Source of the DNA: Toxoplasma gondii ME49
Taxonomy: Eukaryota; Apicomplexa; Conoidasida; Eucoccidiorida; Sarcocystidae
DNA length: 64,000 nt
Assembly: GCF_000006565.2 (NCBI RefSeq)
Contig: NC_031480.1
Span: 4,968,529-5,032,528, forward strand
Reading direction: 5' to 3'
Shown: piece by piece, positions 12,264 through 25,019 of the stretch
How the letters are laid out: every line of letters starts with the position of its first letter
Position numbering within the stretch: position 1 is the first letter of the stretch
The notes under the pieces: generated by a model
Seen by the model: only the letters and a program-made list of their open reading frames with translations
Database searches by the model: none
Told to the model about the DNA's origin: nothing
Translations under genes and position numbers: made by a program

Positions 12264-14069
12264 CTAGTTGAGGGTGGTGGACTTCAGCACCGCCTTCTCG
12301 CCGTGGACTCTCAGGCGGTAGATGCAGGTGTACGGGTGCCCGAAGTTGTTGAGGAATTCGAAAACGATTTTCCTCAGAGGTCGTACCGGCTTCTCCTTCA
12401 GTTCGAAGAGCACCAACTTCTTCCTTTGCTTGACTTCGAATTCGCCGAGAAACACACGCAGAGGAGAATCGCGGACCCCCGAAAGGTTCCCGCCTCCCTG
12501 CTCTTCTTGCTTCCCTAGCGCGGTCAAGAAACCTGAGAACCAGCCACACAGACGCCCCTTGCCTAGCACTCCGCAGTTGCTCTCAGACGGCAGAGACGCC
12601 CCCGTGTTCTTGGTAAACGAATTTCGCGAAACAGCAGAAGAGGCGCGTGGATCCTCGAAGCCCCAAAGACGGAATCGGCGCGGCGCACTGGCGGTGAAAA
12701 GGTCGGAGGCAACGTCGTCAATCGCCACAGATGTGACAAAAACCTGAGAAAACGTTTCGTGCATGCACAGACGAAAACGCAGTGTGGTCTCCCGGGCGCG
12801 ACAGAACGTGGATGAAAGAATGCATCACAGAGAGTGGGAAGACCAGGCTCAAATTCACGCATGCATGCCCACACACTTGCCCTAAAAGCAACGTCATTCC
12901 TGTGCATGTGTGGTCTCTTCTCTTCAACCACATGAACACATGCACACAACATACACACATATTCGCACGCATATATATATATATATATATATATTATATT
13001 ATATATTAAATATATCAATATAGGTGTGCATGTACACTCAGAGCGAAAGCTGTGTGCCGACGCGTGGTAGGTCTTGCACAGAAGCGTACTGCGAAATGTG
13101 ACAGAAAGGCCATTTCCCTCAAAACCCAACTACAAAGAATCAACAACGCCAATCTGCATGCACTCCATGCACCTGCCGCGATATCCACACTAGTATATAT
13201 ATATATATATGGGTATGTGTGTGGTTCGTTCGCCTTCCCGCGTCTCTGGTTTCTTCTCGGCTTTCGCCTGTGCACTACAGTTCTTTTCTCTCTGGCCCCC
13301 CGGCGGAACCGAGGCACGGTGACTCTTTGAGGTTTGCATGCAGCGTTGGGATCGCAGAACGTGGATCCCTAAGAGCTCACAGCTGTCGGGAGTTGAATCG
13401 CCACAGTTCCTCGTTCGCCGCGAAACGCGTAGCAGCTGCCTGCATGGCGATCTGGCTGCAGCATCACAGCAGGTTTCTTGTGCGCCCAAAAACCTACAGC
13501 TCCTGCCGCCTCCGCAGCCTCCTCGCCATGCACCAAGCTCCACATCGCCGCAGAGACAGAGGACGCCCTGCGGGAGAGATACCAAGTGGCAGAGTCGAAA
13601 AACTCTTTCAGCGTCCATCCCCGAAGCTCTCAGTCCGATCTCCGTTCCCGCAGCCTCGAGTAAACTGAGTTACCGTGAACTCTGTTTGAGTTCCTTCTCC
13701 GCGTTTACATTCACTGCCGCAGACGCTTGCGCAGTCGCGTTCAACCTCTCGCTAGAGAAGGGCAGAGGAAAACCACGGACGAAAGGACGAGGCAAAAAAC
13801 GACAGGAAACACAAACTCCAGACAACCGGAGAGGGAAGGAACACAGCGGGGAGAGAAACTAAGAAGAAACACAGAGGCTGCACACACACAAACACTCGCA
13901 GCGACAGAGTCACATCCCCATCTCCTCACAGTGCTGTTGCACCTCGGCAATGGATGAGACACAAATGAAGCGTATCACGTCTCTATAGACCTGCCTACCT
14001 GTAGATGCACCTTCTGTGTAAAAACGCCTTCACACGCGGATACACTTACACTCACATACACATACATGC

Positions 14070-14103
<34 letters not shown>

Positions 14104-17100
14104 GTATGTATATACATGTGTTTGTATATGAGTGAGCAGGTGTGTCTGTGTGTGTCCACTTTTGATACGGGCATCCGGGTATAGAATTCTGTGTAGTCTT
14201 CTAGACATTGGAATTCGAGAGAGAAGCATTCTCGTTTTAAGAGGAGGTCAGTTGTGTGTGCTTGTCTCCCCACCAGGAGGGAGGTTTCAAAAGGGGAGGC
14301 GCAGTCTCGCTGACGACGATGCGGCCGCCGAGTGACTCCAGCGCCCAGTCAATCGTTTGCTCTTCCTCTACCACGAGGCTGCGAAAACGCATGCAGAGGA
14401 AAAGCGAACAGTGTCTGTCTCGCATCGTGCAGCTTCCTCAGCGTCGTTTCGTTTCGTCCCCACTGCTCGAAACAAGTGGACTTCCAGTAGTGCAGAGCAT
14501 GGACTCCCCAGAAAAAAACTGTAGAGCTGTGAGATCCACTCTCCAGTTGCCTTGACTGGAAGTACATAGAGAGAGAGATGGAAAAGACTGCCTTGGGCTC
14601 TGTTCTTCTACTGCCTTGAGGAGGTCCTGAAGCCGTCCAGTTACGGCTCACACAGACACGGATCTTCCTCAACATGAAACAACTTTGCTGTCCAACATTT
14701 CCACTGTGCAGTGTCTGGAGGAGCGAAAGCGACCGACCGCGAAACGAAGAACGCGGAAAGACAAATTTGACAGCCAAGTCTCGTTTCCGGAAACCAGGAG
14801 AGGCGCAGACGAACTGTCTAGCCACGAGACGGAGTGCGAAGCGAAGTCAGCTCTTAAGGTCGTATTTCCTCTACCTATCTCAACAGGTGGATTTGTTAAG
14901 ATTTTTTTGACTGTATGTGTACAGAGACTCAGCGAAACTGTGACAGAAACTCACTGTGTGTACAAATCCTCGACCTTGCGAGCAAAGGCCTGAGTGAGCA
15001 GAGACTTCTGCGGTCCTGAGAGCAGGCAATCCAGACGAGGCGGAGAACCGGAGATGAATTCAACAGCGGAATCGACACCAAATGACCGCGACCACAGTCG
15101 TGACAAAAACAAGTGCCACCGACTTTGAACTGGAAAAGTGGAACTCATTCGAGAAAGACCCGCTGTCTCTCCGGACGCCCCTGAAGAAGCAGGTAGTGGA
15201 AGCCGGAGCGCTCAACCATCGCCGACTCAACGGTCCTAAGACGACAGAGAGACAACACGCAGCGTCTCTTTTCACACGCGTGCATGCACAGTTTCGCAAT
15301 CGCTGATCCTGCATTGACATCTGAGGACAGAAAGATCTGCAGACTTCTGGAACAGACGTTCGAGAGTTCTGCTGCAGCGTCTCGCCGCGGGCATGATCTC
15401 GAGGCGCCGAAGGCGGATCTGCATCAACCAGTGTCTCGTGGGGGGGCGGCACTGCAGTACAAAGTCGATGACCCAGTCCAGTGTTTTCGAACGGTGTATT
15501 TCGGACTCGACTGGGCAAATCCTTACTCGACTGCTCGTTTGGATCGAAAGACACACGCGACGCCTGAATTCGAAAAATGAACTTCAATTGTCGAAGGTGG
15601 ACGGGTGAGCAGAGCGATGCGCGTTTCACCGCTAGAAGACTGGGGAAATCCACGTGAAAACGAAAACGTCGAAACAGAGGGAGATCGCTGAAATGTCTTT
15701 TCGCTCATCGGAGTCCTCGACGCGTTACCTTCTGATTCATTCAACTCCGTCTCTCTCCGATCACGTCGTCTCTCTTCCGCCTTTCGTGATTCGACTGAAA
15801 CTGAGTATGACGCTTCCCCACCAACCGATTACCTTCGTCTTGTTTCTGTGCGAGAGCCGCCAAGTTCCGCCGCATGTCGTCCACAGTGGTCTCCAGAGCC
15901 TCGTTTCTCTTCTCCAGTCCTCGAATCTCTTCCTGAACGAAGACACCAATACACAGATATATATATATATATATATACAAATAGACATATATACACATAT
16001 ATGTGAAATATCGGCAATGTGCGTTCACTTATAAATATGGACAACATAGGTGTAGGTATAGAAAACTATGCATGGGCTCGGCGGGTAACACTTGTATTTG
16101 CACAAACAGTTTGTGGTGTTCCTCGATCTTATTCTGTCACATCTTCCGGTTTCCTCATCCCATAAGGCTCACATATACATACACATAAACATAGTATGTG
16201 CCTCTGTATTACTCGCCTCTTACATGTATATACATATATATATATATATGTATATGCATACAGAGAAAGATGCGTATTAGACTCGACTCAGACCCACACA
16301 TATGTGTGTCTGTAGACGTCCATATAGAGTCATCTATATCTCCGCATACAGATCGATCCTGATACTCAATTTACGTGGAGGGGTAACGATAGAGGCGATT
16401 CCTTGAAGCGTTTCGCGTCTTCTTTGCTTCCTCACTTGGAGGTTGTCGACGTCCGCGAGAAGCTGCTGAGCCTGTTCGCCTTCTTCCGTTTCTCCTTGAG
16501 CGTTTTTTTCTTCTCGTAGTTTGACGAAAAGGTCTTCGAGGTCTTTTCGCTGACTCTCCAGATTATCCTCGACTTTCTGGGTCAGACTCGCCACGTGCTT
16601 TTTCAGCTGCATCTGCATGCGCTCGCGGTACTCGCTGAGAGCCGCCCGCTCTTCCTCCAGCTCTCGACGAAGCTTTTGAATTTCTTTCTCCACGAGCCAG
16701 GCAGCGGCAGACCCTCTGCCCGCAGGTGTGCCAGGCAGTTCCCCCTGTCGAGAAGAAACAGTGACGGACGTTCGCTGGGATGAACCTAAGCAAGCGCGAG
16801 CTCTGTCGCCAAACTGGTAGCGCTCTCTTCTTCACTCGCGTCTGTCTGGTCGTTCACATGTCACTCTGCAGAGTCGTTTCACCTCTCCCTTTCCACAGAC
16901 CGATTTTGTCGAAAGCTGCAAAGTCGCACTGCCGTCGACATCGAGCTGCAGGTTTCAAATTCTTCAAAACGTAGCGAAAGCCAGGAGATCTAGGGCCGCC
17001 GCTGAGAGGCTCTCCACAGTTCGTGGTACAGCACAAAAACTCTTCCACTCCCATGCATGCATGCAAACGCTTATACATACATATGCACATATATATATAC

Positions 17101-17124
17101 ATATACATACATATGTGCACATAG

Positions 17125-17167
<43 letters not shown>

Positions 17168-18074
17168 GATGTGTTTTGGTGCGAGGACTCTCTCGAGGAG
17201 TTCAAGTAGAGGGCTATTTCAAAAGAACCTTGACGTCCCGTCCACTCGGAAAACCAGTCCGTTGTGCGCGTTTTGCCGTGATTTTGAATCTCTGCATGCG
17301 CCGTCTGAGACCATCGCCTCTCGAGTCAACGCAAACAGCACCCCTGTGTCGGTTTCCAGAGGACTCCCTCTGGATGTCCTTTCCGGAGACCTGAGACTCC
17401 GCTCAGCTGACGAAGAAAAAAATGATGCACTCACCCTCAGGTCTCTGTCGGGATCTGAAAAGCTCGCGGTCCAAGCGAGGTGGCGATACACGCCAAAAAG
17501 AACGGAGAGGAAAAAGAAAAAAACGAAGCACTGCGAGAGGCGGCGCCTGAGAGACGCCCAGAGCAGTGTCGCGACATCCGGGGCGTCGAAGGCTCCGACG
17601 CGGTGAGCACGAATGCTCAGCGGAGTGAAAGAGTTCTTTTCTAACCGACGATGGGCAGTCGAGTCCGAAGCGGGGAAACGGGAGAGCGAAGAAAAGCTTC
17701 CTAGAAATCCGAGGGGAGAAAGAAGAGAGGAAGAGAGAGAAATGAAGCAAGGGAGAAAGACACAACGACGGGGCTTCCAACGCCGAGGCAAGGATGAAGA
17801 ACACTCGAAAGAGACAAGACAGACTGAGCAAGAGAGAGCGACAAAAAAACGACAAAGCAAAGTCTCACCCCCTATAGAGAACTGGAGAGAAGAATCGAGA
17901 GAAACGCAACTCGACTCCCACCTGCATTTACGCTTCCTTTCACGTCTCCATGTGCGCGTGTCTCTCGTTGGCTACACTGGCGTATGTACACAACAACTCT
18001 CGAAAAATAAATATATAAACATACATATTTATATATATATATATATATACATACATATATATACATATATATAC

Positions 18075-18106
<32 letters not shown>

Positions 18107-19824
18107 TTATACACAAGTAGAAATAACAATGTTTGACTTGTATGTAGAGCATTCTGCGTCTCGCTCTCTCATTCAGCATGATGAGCGTGTGTGCTTCTTT
18201 TTCTCCCTCTCTTTTCCCTTTCGCATTGCACTGCACTTGGTCTCTCCAAACCTCTCTTCTCGTTCCTACCGGCGGAGCAGGAGAAACTCTTTTCACTTTC
18301 TCCTCCGCGTTCCTCCGCTGCTCCTCGACAGAGGCGCGTGGCGCCCGTGCCGCCGCTGCCGGCGTCGTCGGGACAGAGCGCATGCAGTCGATGTTCCAGA
18401 TTTTTTCCAAGTTTTCTCGCCAAGTAACGCGGTGCAGAGAGTGAAGAAAGCAGCGAGACTCCGAGCTGATGCAGGTCCTCGCTGTCGTACGCGGGAGGCT
18501 TCGGGGACGGAGGCAAAGAGCCGTCCGGGCCGTCGCAGCCGAGGAAGGGCAGCGACCGGCGCGCATGCATCACTGAGAAAGTGGATAACAAGCAGATGAA
18601 TATTCGAGACGTTGCACACACCGAAGGCCTCTCTCGCCTTCGAGTTCATTCTGCTTCACGTGAGGCAAGGAGAAAGCTCTTCAAAGGCTGATGTGTCTAC
18701 CTTCTTTTCTGATGTTAAAGTAACCCAAAGCATTTCTCGCTGAAGCTAAACATACACGCTTACACGCGTTGAAACTGTCTGTAACTGTGCTTGTGAATTC
18801 AGACACTCTTTAAAAGTGACCTCATCGGTATTGAAAAAGACTTGGAGGTACGGCCATCTCACTGCGCTTCAAAGGCTCGCGAAGTGGAACGCCCACAGAT
18901 TCACGGTCTCTCTACCGACTACCTCCTGCCTGATGGCTGCTGGCTCGAGAGGCTCATCCCGCAAAGGATCGACTTTTGTCTCTGTCGAACGCGAGAAATG
19001 ACCTCGGTAGGCATTCGTGGACGTGAGGAAACGACAGACAGACGCAGACGCAGATAGCACGCAGACGCAGAGGAGAGAGCTCGAGGCTTGTGTAGGGACG
19101 GAAGCGAAGCGCGACAGTGGCCCTCTGGTCTCGAGCACGAACGGAGGGAAGGCGCTGCTGAACGAGCGTCTCTTTTCGTAGAGGAGAAGTCGAAAAACTG
19201 GACGGGAGTGAAAGGAGGGAAGACGGAAACGGAACTCTGGGGTGTGGAGACACCCGAAGAAGCTGAGGGACGGCGAGAACAGAGTGAAGCAGTTCTCGAT
19301 CTCTCGTGCACAGTTAGGTCCCAGTGAATGCTAGAGCAACTAAAACCTCAGGGAGAAGCGAATTGACACATCCACGACTCAGAGGCTTCCTAGAACGAGT
19401 CTCAACGGGTCTGGCGCGAAGGTCCCTCAGGCTGAAAGAGCAAGCGAGGACAGCTGAACTGCAGAAAACGAGCTTGCAAATCGTCTCGAAAAGCCTTACA
19501 GATACTGCCCCACAAGGAGACACGGCGAGGCGCTGGAGGCGCTGGATTCGCAGGGTCCCCTTCTCTCGGCAGCGGTTGTCGCTCAAGCCGTAGACTCGCA
19601 GAAGGCCTTGGGCTTCTTCCATTCTGTCGGTTTGGACGCAATGGAGAAGCCTCTTCCTCCTCGTATTCGTCCTCTGCAGAGAAGGGGAAATCGCGGGGGA
19701 AAACCACGAAAAAGGCACACACTCAACTGAAGACTCGCAAATCGTAAACTCTAGAAACGACACGTGCTCCCTCTTCCCTCGTCTTCCCCCTGGATATATA
19801 CGCGTCGCCCGGGGGAACTACATA

Positions 19825-19866
<42 letters not shown>

Positions 19867-20394
19867 TGTATAGACGTTGGAGACGCGTTGATCGACGAGT
19901 CTATAATTGTGTGTCTCTTTCTCTGGGATTTAGACTCGTTTCTGTTCAGTTTCGCGAGAACTCAGCACCAATGTCCGTCCACTCCAAGCAGCGCAGATGC
20001 CAGACTCAACTCTGCTCTGCACACACTCTCCAGTGCATGCAGTCGCAGATCGAGAAAAACCCACATCTTTGGCAACCGCAGTAAGAGTCGATGAATGTGA
20101 GCGAGTGAAGAAGAAAGCCGGGACGGAAAAACAGGAAGCGGAGGGGTGAAGATGCGGCAGGAGAGAACAGAACGCGCTGACGAAAAAGAAATGTTCCACC
20201 ACTTTCGCAGGAATCTCCACCTTCTACGAAGGGCACACGAGCGGGTCACTTACATATCTATCGATATATCTATATATCTATCTATCTATATATACATATA
20301 TCTATCTATATATATATATATACATATATCTATATATCTATCTATATATATATACGTATATCTATCTATATACATATACATATATCTATATATC

Positions 20395-20436
<42 letters not shown>

Positions 20437-21029
20437 TATATCTATATATCTATCTATCTATATATGTATATATATATATATATACATATATCTATATATC
20501 TATCTATATATCTATCTATCTATAAATATATATATATATATTCCTCATGTAGGCACACGTGTCTTTTGGAGTATTTTTTTCGTGGCATGCAGTGAGTTCC
20601 CCTCCTAGCGCGAGTCCGTTCACCTTCCTCGTCTTCGTCGTCATAGTCTTCCTCGCTGTCGGTTTCTGCGTCTTCCTCCCTGGCGTCTTCTGGACGCGCA
20701 AACGCGGAGAACGTTGGACTGGCGCGCGGTGTAGCAGCTGCTCCGTGACCGGTCGGTCGCTTCACGTCGGCTGCGTGATCTACAGAACCGGCGAACTGGC
20801 CAGCGACTCGGCGACAGGCGGCCGAGTCTGTGTCTTGTGTTCGCGCTTTGATGCCGGAGAGAGCAGACTGCGACAGCCGAGACGCGCTCTGTCGGTGGTA
20901 CAGCGGAGATTCCCGTTCGAGCAGCACCGGTCGCGTGAGCCTCCGGTGTTCGTACGCCCGAGAGAAGGCCACCGCATGAGCCGCTTCGCGCCCAATCCCA
21001 GGCTCCGCTTCTCGCTCGAAGGAGTCCAT
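12264..21029 (-). CDS. SUN-domain inner nuclear membrane protein
   Basis: A ten-exon, fully phase-consistent model was read by eye: 21029-20624, 19673-19500, 18572-18270 (alternative end 18297), 17640-17435, 16744-16436, 15932-15833, 15129-14955, 14378-14274, 13567-13381 and 12743-12264, giving 814 residues (805 with the alternative). The N-terminal about 300 residues are Arg-rich with an acidic run ([10 protein letters not shown]), expected to be nucleoplasmic. A transmembrane helix lies at about 331-347 ([15 protein letters not shown]). Coiled coil covers about 364-500 in exons 5 and 6. The C-terminal SUN domain (about 550-814) shows [11 protein letters not shown] (567-577), then [18 protein letters not shown], and the closing [18 protein letters not shown], all hallmarks of Sad1/UNC-84 domains. 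Family knowledge: SUN proteins trimerise in the perinuclear space and bind KASH peptides to form LINC bridges from nucleus to cytoskeleton or spindle. The extra residues in the SUN domain between ALESLGG and the LQPD motif exceed the usual length. The family call is strong; the exon 3 end is the weakest point. Confidence 0.88.
12969..13019. repeat. TA microsatellite, last intron of SUN gene
   Basis: A pure TA run decays into TATTATATTATATATTAAATATATCAATATA within the intron 13380-12744. Confidence 0.85.
13192..13212. repeat. Short TA microsatellite in SUN intron
   Basis: A roughly 20-base TA run lies about 170 bases from the donor of the same intron (13380-12744). Confidence 0.75.
14058..14128. 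repeat. TA/TATG microsatellite in SUN intron
   Basis: A TA core is flanked by CATACATGCA and GTATGTATATACATG units inside intron 14273-13568, which interrupts the SUN domain. Confidence 0.85.
15956..16000. repeat. TA microsatellite next to a SUN exon acceptor
   Basis: The run begins about 20 bases upstream of the acceptor of exon 15932-15833, so on the minus strand it lies where a branch site would be expected. Confidence 0.85.
16222..16258. repeat. TA/TATACA microsatellite in SUN intron
   Basis: A second microsatellite within intron 16435-15933, about 180 bases from its donor. Confidence 0.8.
17076..17166. repeat. TATACA/TA microsatellite in SUN intron
   Basis: TACATA units merge into a long pure TA tract at about 17127-17163 within intron 17434-16745. 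Confidence 0.85.
18003..18112. repeat. TA/TATACA microsatellite in SUN intron
   Basis: About 110 bases of TA with regular ACATATA interruptions in intron 18269-17641. Confidence 0.85.
19828..19864. repeat. Pure TA microsatellite, SUN intron 1
   Basis: An almost uninterrupted TA run lies near the 3' end of the first SUN intron (20623-19674), about 155 bases from the acceptor. Confidence 0.85.
20250..20542. repeat. Long (TATC)n/(TA)n microsatellite, SUN intron 1
   Basis: About 290 bases of TATC, TA and TACATA units, the longest simple repeat in the window apart from the 35.8-36.05 kb block. It begins about 80 bases inside the first intron of the SUN gene. Confidence 0.9.
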
Positions 21030-22275
21030 CGCAGGATGTTTCTGGCTGCTCTGAGCACGGCGAAGGAGAAGCAGCGGCCGCGCGCAAATACAGAAGCCCG
21101 CTGCTGCTGCGCGTCGTCGAGTCGGCCGCCTGGAGCGCTGCGGCGAGACAGAAAATAGGGAATCGAGAGACAGCTGGGGAGAAAGGAAGAAAAGAAAAGC
21201 TTCTCCCTGTGAAGCGCTTTTCCGCGGCTCTCGGAAAGTCGGAAAAGGCGTCTCCAGACCCCAGGCTTGGCCAGGAAGGGCAGGCGTCTTCTCGCGCCGG
21301 GAGTCTAGACACTCGAAGAAACCACAAAGTACGAACCGTGAGGGCAGGCCACGAAGCGGAGGAGAAAAACGCGTTTCTAGGAACTCCGCCGAGAGCGAAT
21401 GTTCAAGACAGCCGTTGTCATGCTTTGTCTCTCTGCCGGTTTGCTCGGAATCAGATGCCCTCTCTCTGACAACGTGCACTTTTGATCTACACAACTCGTT
21501 CGCCTTCCCAGCTGCACAGAACTTGCGATTTCCACCGAGAATCGCTCAAAAACTCTTCAAGAGACACGCTCTTCTCTGCAGGAACGTGTGTGTGCGGATG
21601 GAAGTCAAAAGCGTGGACCTCGCTCTTCTCTGGGGGGTGGACAGTGCCGGAGCGAAGAAAACTCACGAGCGACGTCTCGACACCGGGTACCCGCGAAAAG
21701 ATCTCTGGACTCATTTCTCGCTTTCCCGCCATTTGCGCAGAGAAAAACTCGCTCTTTTCACGAAATAAACGCTAACCCTCGCCCCCCTCTCCCTCCAGTG
21801 CGTTCGGCTGCCGGCGAATAAAAGCATGCACGCGCACCCGGCCGCTGTTTCTGCCAGACATTGGCGCCGGACTCTAGAAAAAGTGGACAAATCGACCAGA
21901 GCCCAGGACCACAGCCAGCAGAAAATGTTTTCCTCATTCTGAAGCAGAGGGCTTGCAGTCTTTGGCGGAGCTTGGAGACGAGGATGGATTTCTGAGGGAC
22001 GAGAACGAGTGGAGAAGACAAAACCTCAGTTTGCTAGCGAACCCCCGCAGAAAAACCAACAGGACCACGCCTCGGCGATGCTACGCATTTCTCCTTCTTT
22101 GGACATTTCCTCCCTCCTCATTGTTGACGCAGAGAAGGTTGAGTCAGATCTCGAGGTAAATGCAAGTATAATGCATACGGCCAGATAAAAAATGGAACTT
22201 CACATGTAGACCAGCATCTTTCTCTAGACGTACGTCCAGTAGCCGTGTACAGAGACACCATGTAGACGTACATAC

Positions 22276-22313
22276 AATATATATACATATATGTATATAT
22301 ATATATATATATA
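22276..22313. repeat. TA microsatellite in spacer
   Basis: TATACATATATGTA leads into a pure TA run with no gene on either side within 1 kb. Confidence 0.8.
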
Positions 22314-22859
22314 CAGATACTGGATTTTGTGTATCCATATATGTGCACGTACAATATGTATATGTACACCCTTCATGTAAACCACACGGTTTTAAGTTTA
22401 TGTTTCTATATCTGTGTGCGCAGTTGCTTTTAACAGAGAGGGTCTGTGAAGAGATACGATCATACAGAAGCGGGGCAATACGGACGGCCGTCTTTTTGGA
22501 TTTTCGGATGCTAAGCCGAAGAAACGCGCGAGTTGCGAAGACGCGCTCTTTTTCGCCTCCGACCAATCTAGAAAAACACACAGAGACCGTGTTCGCCAAC
22601 AGAGGCTTGGCGAGAAATCCACTTCCCTCGCAAACTAAAAAGCTGCCTACTCGCTGTACATACACTCCACCTGTGAAGAAGACGGTGTGTCTGCGAACAG
22701 TACGGCGATGACTGTCAACGGAGTTCCCCTCTTTGGTCAGAAGACTATATCCTGGTTTCTGCTACGAGCTTGTTTTTGACTTTTCCGAACTGGAACTTCT
22801 CAACAAACATATCTACGTACATCACGCATACCTATCAATATGTGTCCGTATTCAAGTGT

Positions 22860-22884
22860 AATATATATATATATATATATATAC
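22860..22884. repeat. Short pure TA microsatellite in spacer
   Basis: A roughly 24-base TA run in the non-coding stretch between the SUN gene and the 25019-24195 frame. Confidence 0.8.
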
Positions 22885-24194
22885 GAAAATATTTGGAGGT
22901 GTGCACGGGAAGCGAGTGAGCTCTCGACTCTTGAGTTTGTCTGGATTGGAGACTGTCTTCAGTTCTGTCCATTCTGGGTCACCACGTGCTGCCGGAGTGT
23001 ACAGACACCGCGCCAAGGGGTCCGCGAGACACTCGAACAAATGCGAACGGACTCGGATTTACTCTGACTTTCCGTGACCATTTCCAGAGACGGTGTACAC
23101 GCATTTATGTGTTGAGTCGCTGCGCTTCTTCGATTCTTCGCTTACGTCGCCAATTTCACAGAGTTCCTCCAGAAACACTCACTTGCGCACTTGCGTGCAC
23201 TGGATTGCATGCACTGTTTCGCGTGGACCACAGACGGGTGTGAATGCCGCAGGCACCTTTCACGAGCTACGTCCTACTCCACGAGCTCTGGTGGAGTTTC
23301 TCCTTGGAGAGAAGAGACAAAGACCGGAACTGCCTCCACAAAGCGAACTTTTTTTCAAACGTGTAACACCGCACCCGCAGACGACACCGTGCATGCGGTA
23401 GCCACACAGACGCCAAGAGATGCCCATCCGTATGCGAGCAAAGACTTATGTACACATTTAGGAAGACGTCGGCAGTCGTTTGTGAGCAGAGACCCGAGCA
23501 AACGTTGTGTATGTGTGCGCATGCGTTCACGCGGGCAGACGTATGTTTTCGCGGCGGTCGCCTACGGCCTCTCCGCTTGTCAAAAAAAGCACGGGAATGA
23601 ACCGTGGAGTTATGCAGAGACACAAAAAGCACGGAAACGCGGTGTTGACTCAAAAATAATTCTCGACTCCTCCATCGGTCGCCCCGACGCTCATCCGCGA
23701 ACGTGTATGAAAATACAGAGCCACGGATTGAAAATGTAGAAGAATACCAGTACCATAAGCAAACATGGGGGCAGGGATGTGCACATATCCACGAACTTGC
23801 GAGACTCCGTTCGGGTGCCGGGGGAAGAGTTTACCTATTTCCACTGAAGCAAACGCCCACAGATTCGGACGTGGACCGTGTGAAACACATTTTCACGTTT
23901 TTCCCGATGAAGACGGAGTGACCCCATTCCGCGTTCAAAAGAACCGCGCAACTCGGTCACTCGAAGAGAAGTTCTCAAAAAAACAGACGAGCGCTCACAA
24001 ACCAAGCGCCTGCCGCATCTCCAACACTGTCGCCGAATTCACACTGGCGTGTATACAGATATATGCGTACACACATACATGCATGTGTGTGTATGTGTGC
24101 ATGCCGGCAGTAATGTATGGCTCTTTGAGGAGAGTGTGAGAGAGTGTGCTGCTCAAAAAACAGTTTTGTTTCTGTGGTATTTCGGTTTCCCTGA

Positions 24195-25019
24195 TTATGA
24201 AACTGTCGTAGGAATGCTCGCTCTCCTCCCCAAACTCCCTGCGTGTCTGTGGACGCTCGACTCTGCACTTTTCTGGGGACGGGGCGAGGCACTGCCGCTC
24301 TGCCTTGGCACTGCCTCTCGACCTGTTTTCTGCGTCTCCAACGCACGAATCGTCTTCGGCAACGCTCGCCTCCTTTTTTGCAGAAACAGAGAAGCGCCGC
24401 GCAGCGAACCGGAACGCGCCGTCGCCGCGGCGTCCGGCGCCGCGCCGGGCGGAACCGCCTTGTCGGATGCGAGCCACGGAGAACCTGCTACTTGCCGTGG
24501 TCTCAAATCTGCATCGCTGCGTGAACCGCCGTCGAGATTGCCGAAATGCGTCGCGAACGGCGGATGTTCTCGCAGAGCGGCACCGGCCGCCGGCGAGTCT
24601 CTGCCCGACTCTGCTGTGCAGACTCCCGGTGCGCAGAGCTCCGGCGCATGACCGGCGGCACACGCCTCCGTCAGCAGCGGTGAGTTTTCCGGGTCTCGTT
24701 TCTCCTCTTCGATTTGCAGCGCCTGGCCTCGCTTCTTGACCAGCGACGGGGATACATTAGTCAGTTGGAGCCAGCGAAACGACCGCGCAAGTTCCTCCAG
24801 CTCGTCGCCTTCCGGATCGGCGAGTGCGGTTTTCGTCCAGACGCCATCTGAGCAGAACAGGCTCGTCTCAGGGCCGGCGTCCCGCTCTCCACACGCGCAA
24901 AAACTTTTGACTGAAGAAGAGCGACTGACTTTCTCTACAAACAGGTGGAAACGCGGATCCGCGTACAGGCCCGTGGGTGCGGGCAGCCGGTCGTGAGCCG
25001 CATCCGCAGCTTCCATCAT
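24195..25019 (-). CDS. Uncharacterised protein, boundaries uncertain
   Basis: An open frame of 274 codons begins with two consecutive ATGs at 25019 in an AAATGATGG context. The first about 110 residues look globular and charged (for example DPEGDELEELARSF and LVKKRGQALQIEEEK) and include a Cys-containing segment (SFCACGERDAG). The remainder is Ala/Arg/Pro-rich low complexity. Around 24400 the coding look shifts to another minus frame (containing SAKKEASVAEDD), so an unrecognised intron is possible and the true 3' end may lie near 24000. No transmembrane segment or known domain was seen. The gene is divergent from the one at 27010. Confidence 0.4.
   Translation of the reverse strand: MMEAADAAHDRLPAPTGLYADPRFHLFVEKVSRSSSVKSFCACGERDAGPETSLFCSDGVWTKTALADPEGDELEELARSFRWLQLTNVSPSLVKKRGQALQIEEEKRDPENSPLLTEACAAGHAPELCAPGVCTAESGRDSPAAGAALREHPPFATHFGNLDGGSRSDADLRPRQVAGSPWLASDKAVPPGAAPDAAATARSGSLRGASLFLQKRRRALPKTIRALETQKTGREAVPRQSGSASPRPQKSAESSVHRHAGSLGRRASIPTTVS

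Larger units (their letters stand above)
21030..24194. other. Spacer upstream of the SUN gene
   Basis: No gene could be supported. The side near 21029 should hold the SUN promoter; a GCATGCA word lies at 21824-21830. Two TA microsatellites occur at 22276-22313 and 22860-22884. Open frames here are short and motif-free on both strands. Confidence 0.45.

Noticed and set aside
14349..14690. Possible extra SUN exon (minus frame with [10 protein letters not shown])
   Set aside because: Its phase does not fit between the exons 15129-14955 and 14378-14274, which join directly and give the expected helix leading into the SUN domain.
16854..17040. Possible extra SUN exon (minus frame with [15 protein letters not shown])
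   Set aside because: The flanking exons 17640-17435 and 16744-16436 already join in phase 0, and no good in-phase acceptor precedes this segment.
20146..20608. Plus-strand frames of Ile-Tyr-Ser repeats
   Set aside because: They are translations of the TATC/TA microsatellite in the SUN intron, not protein.
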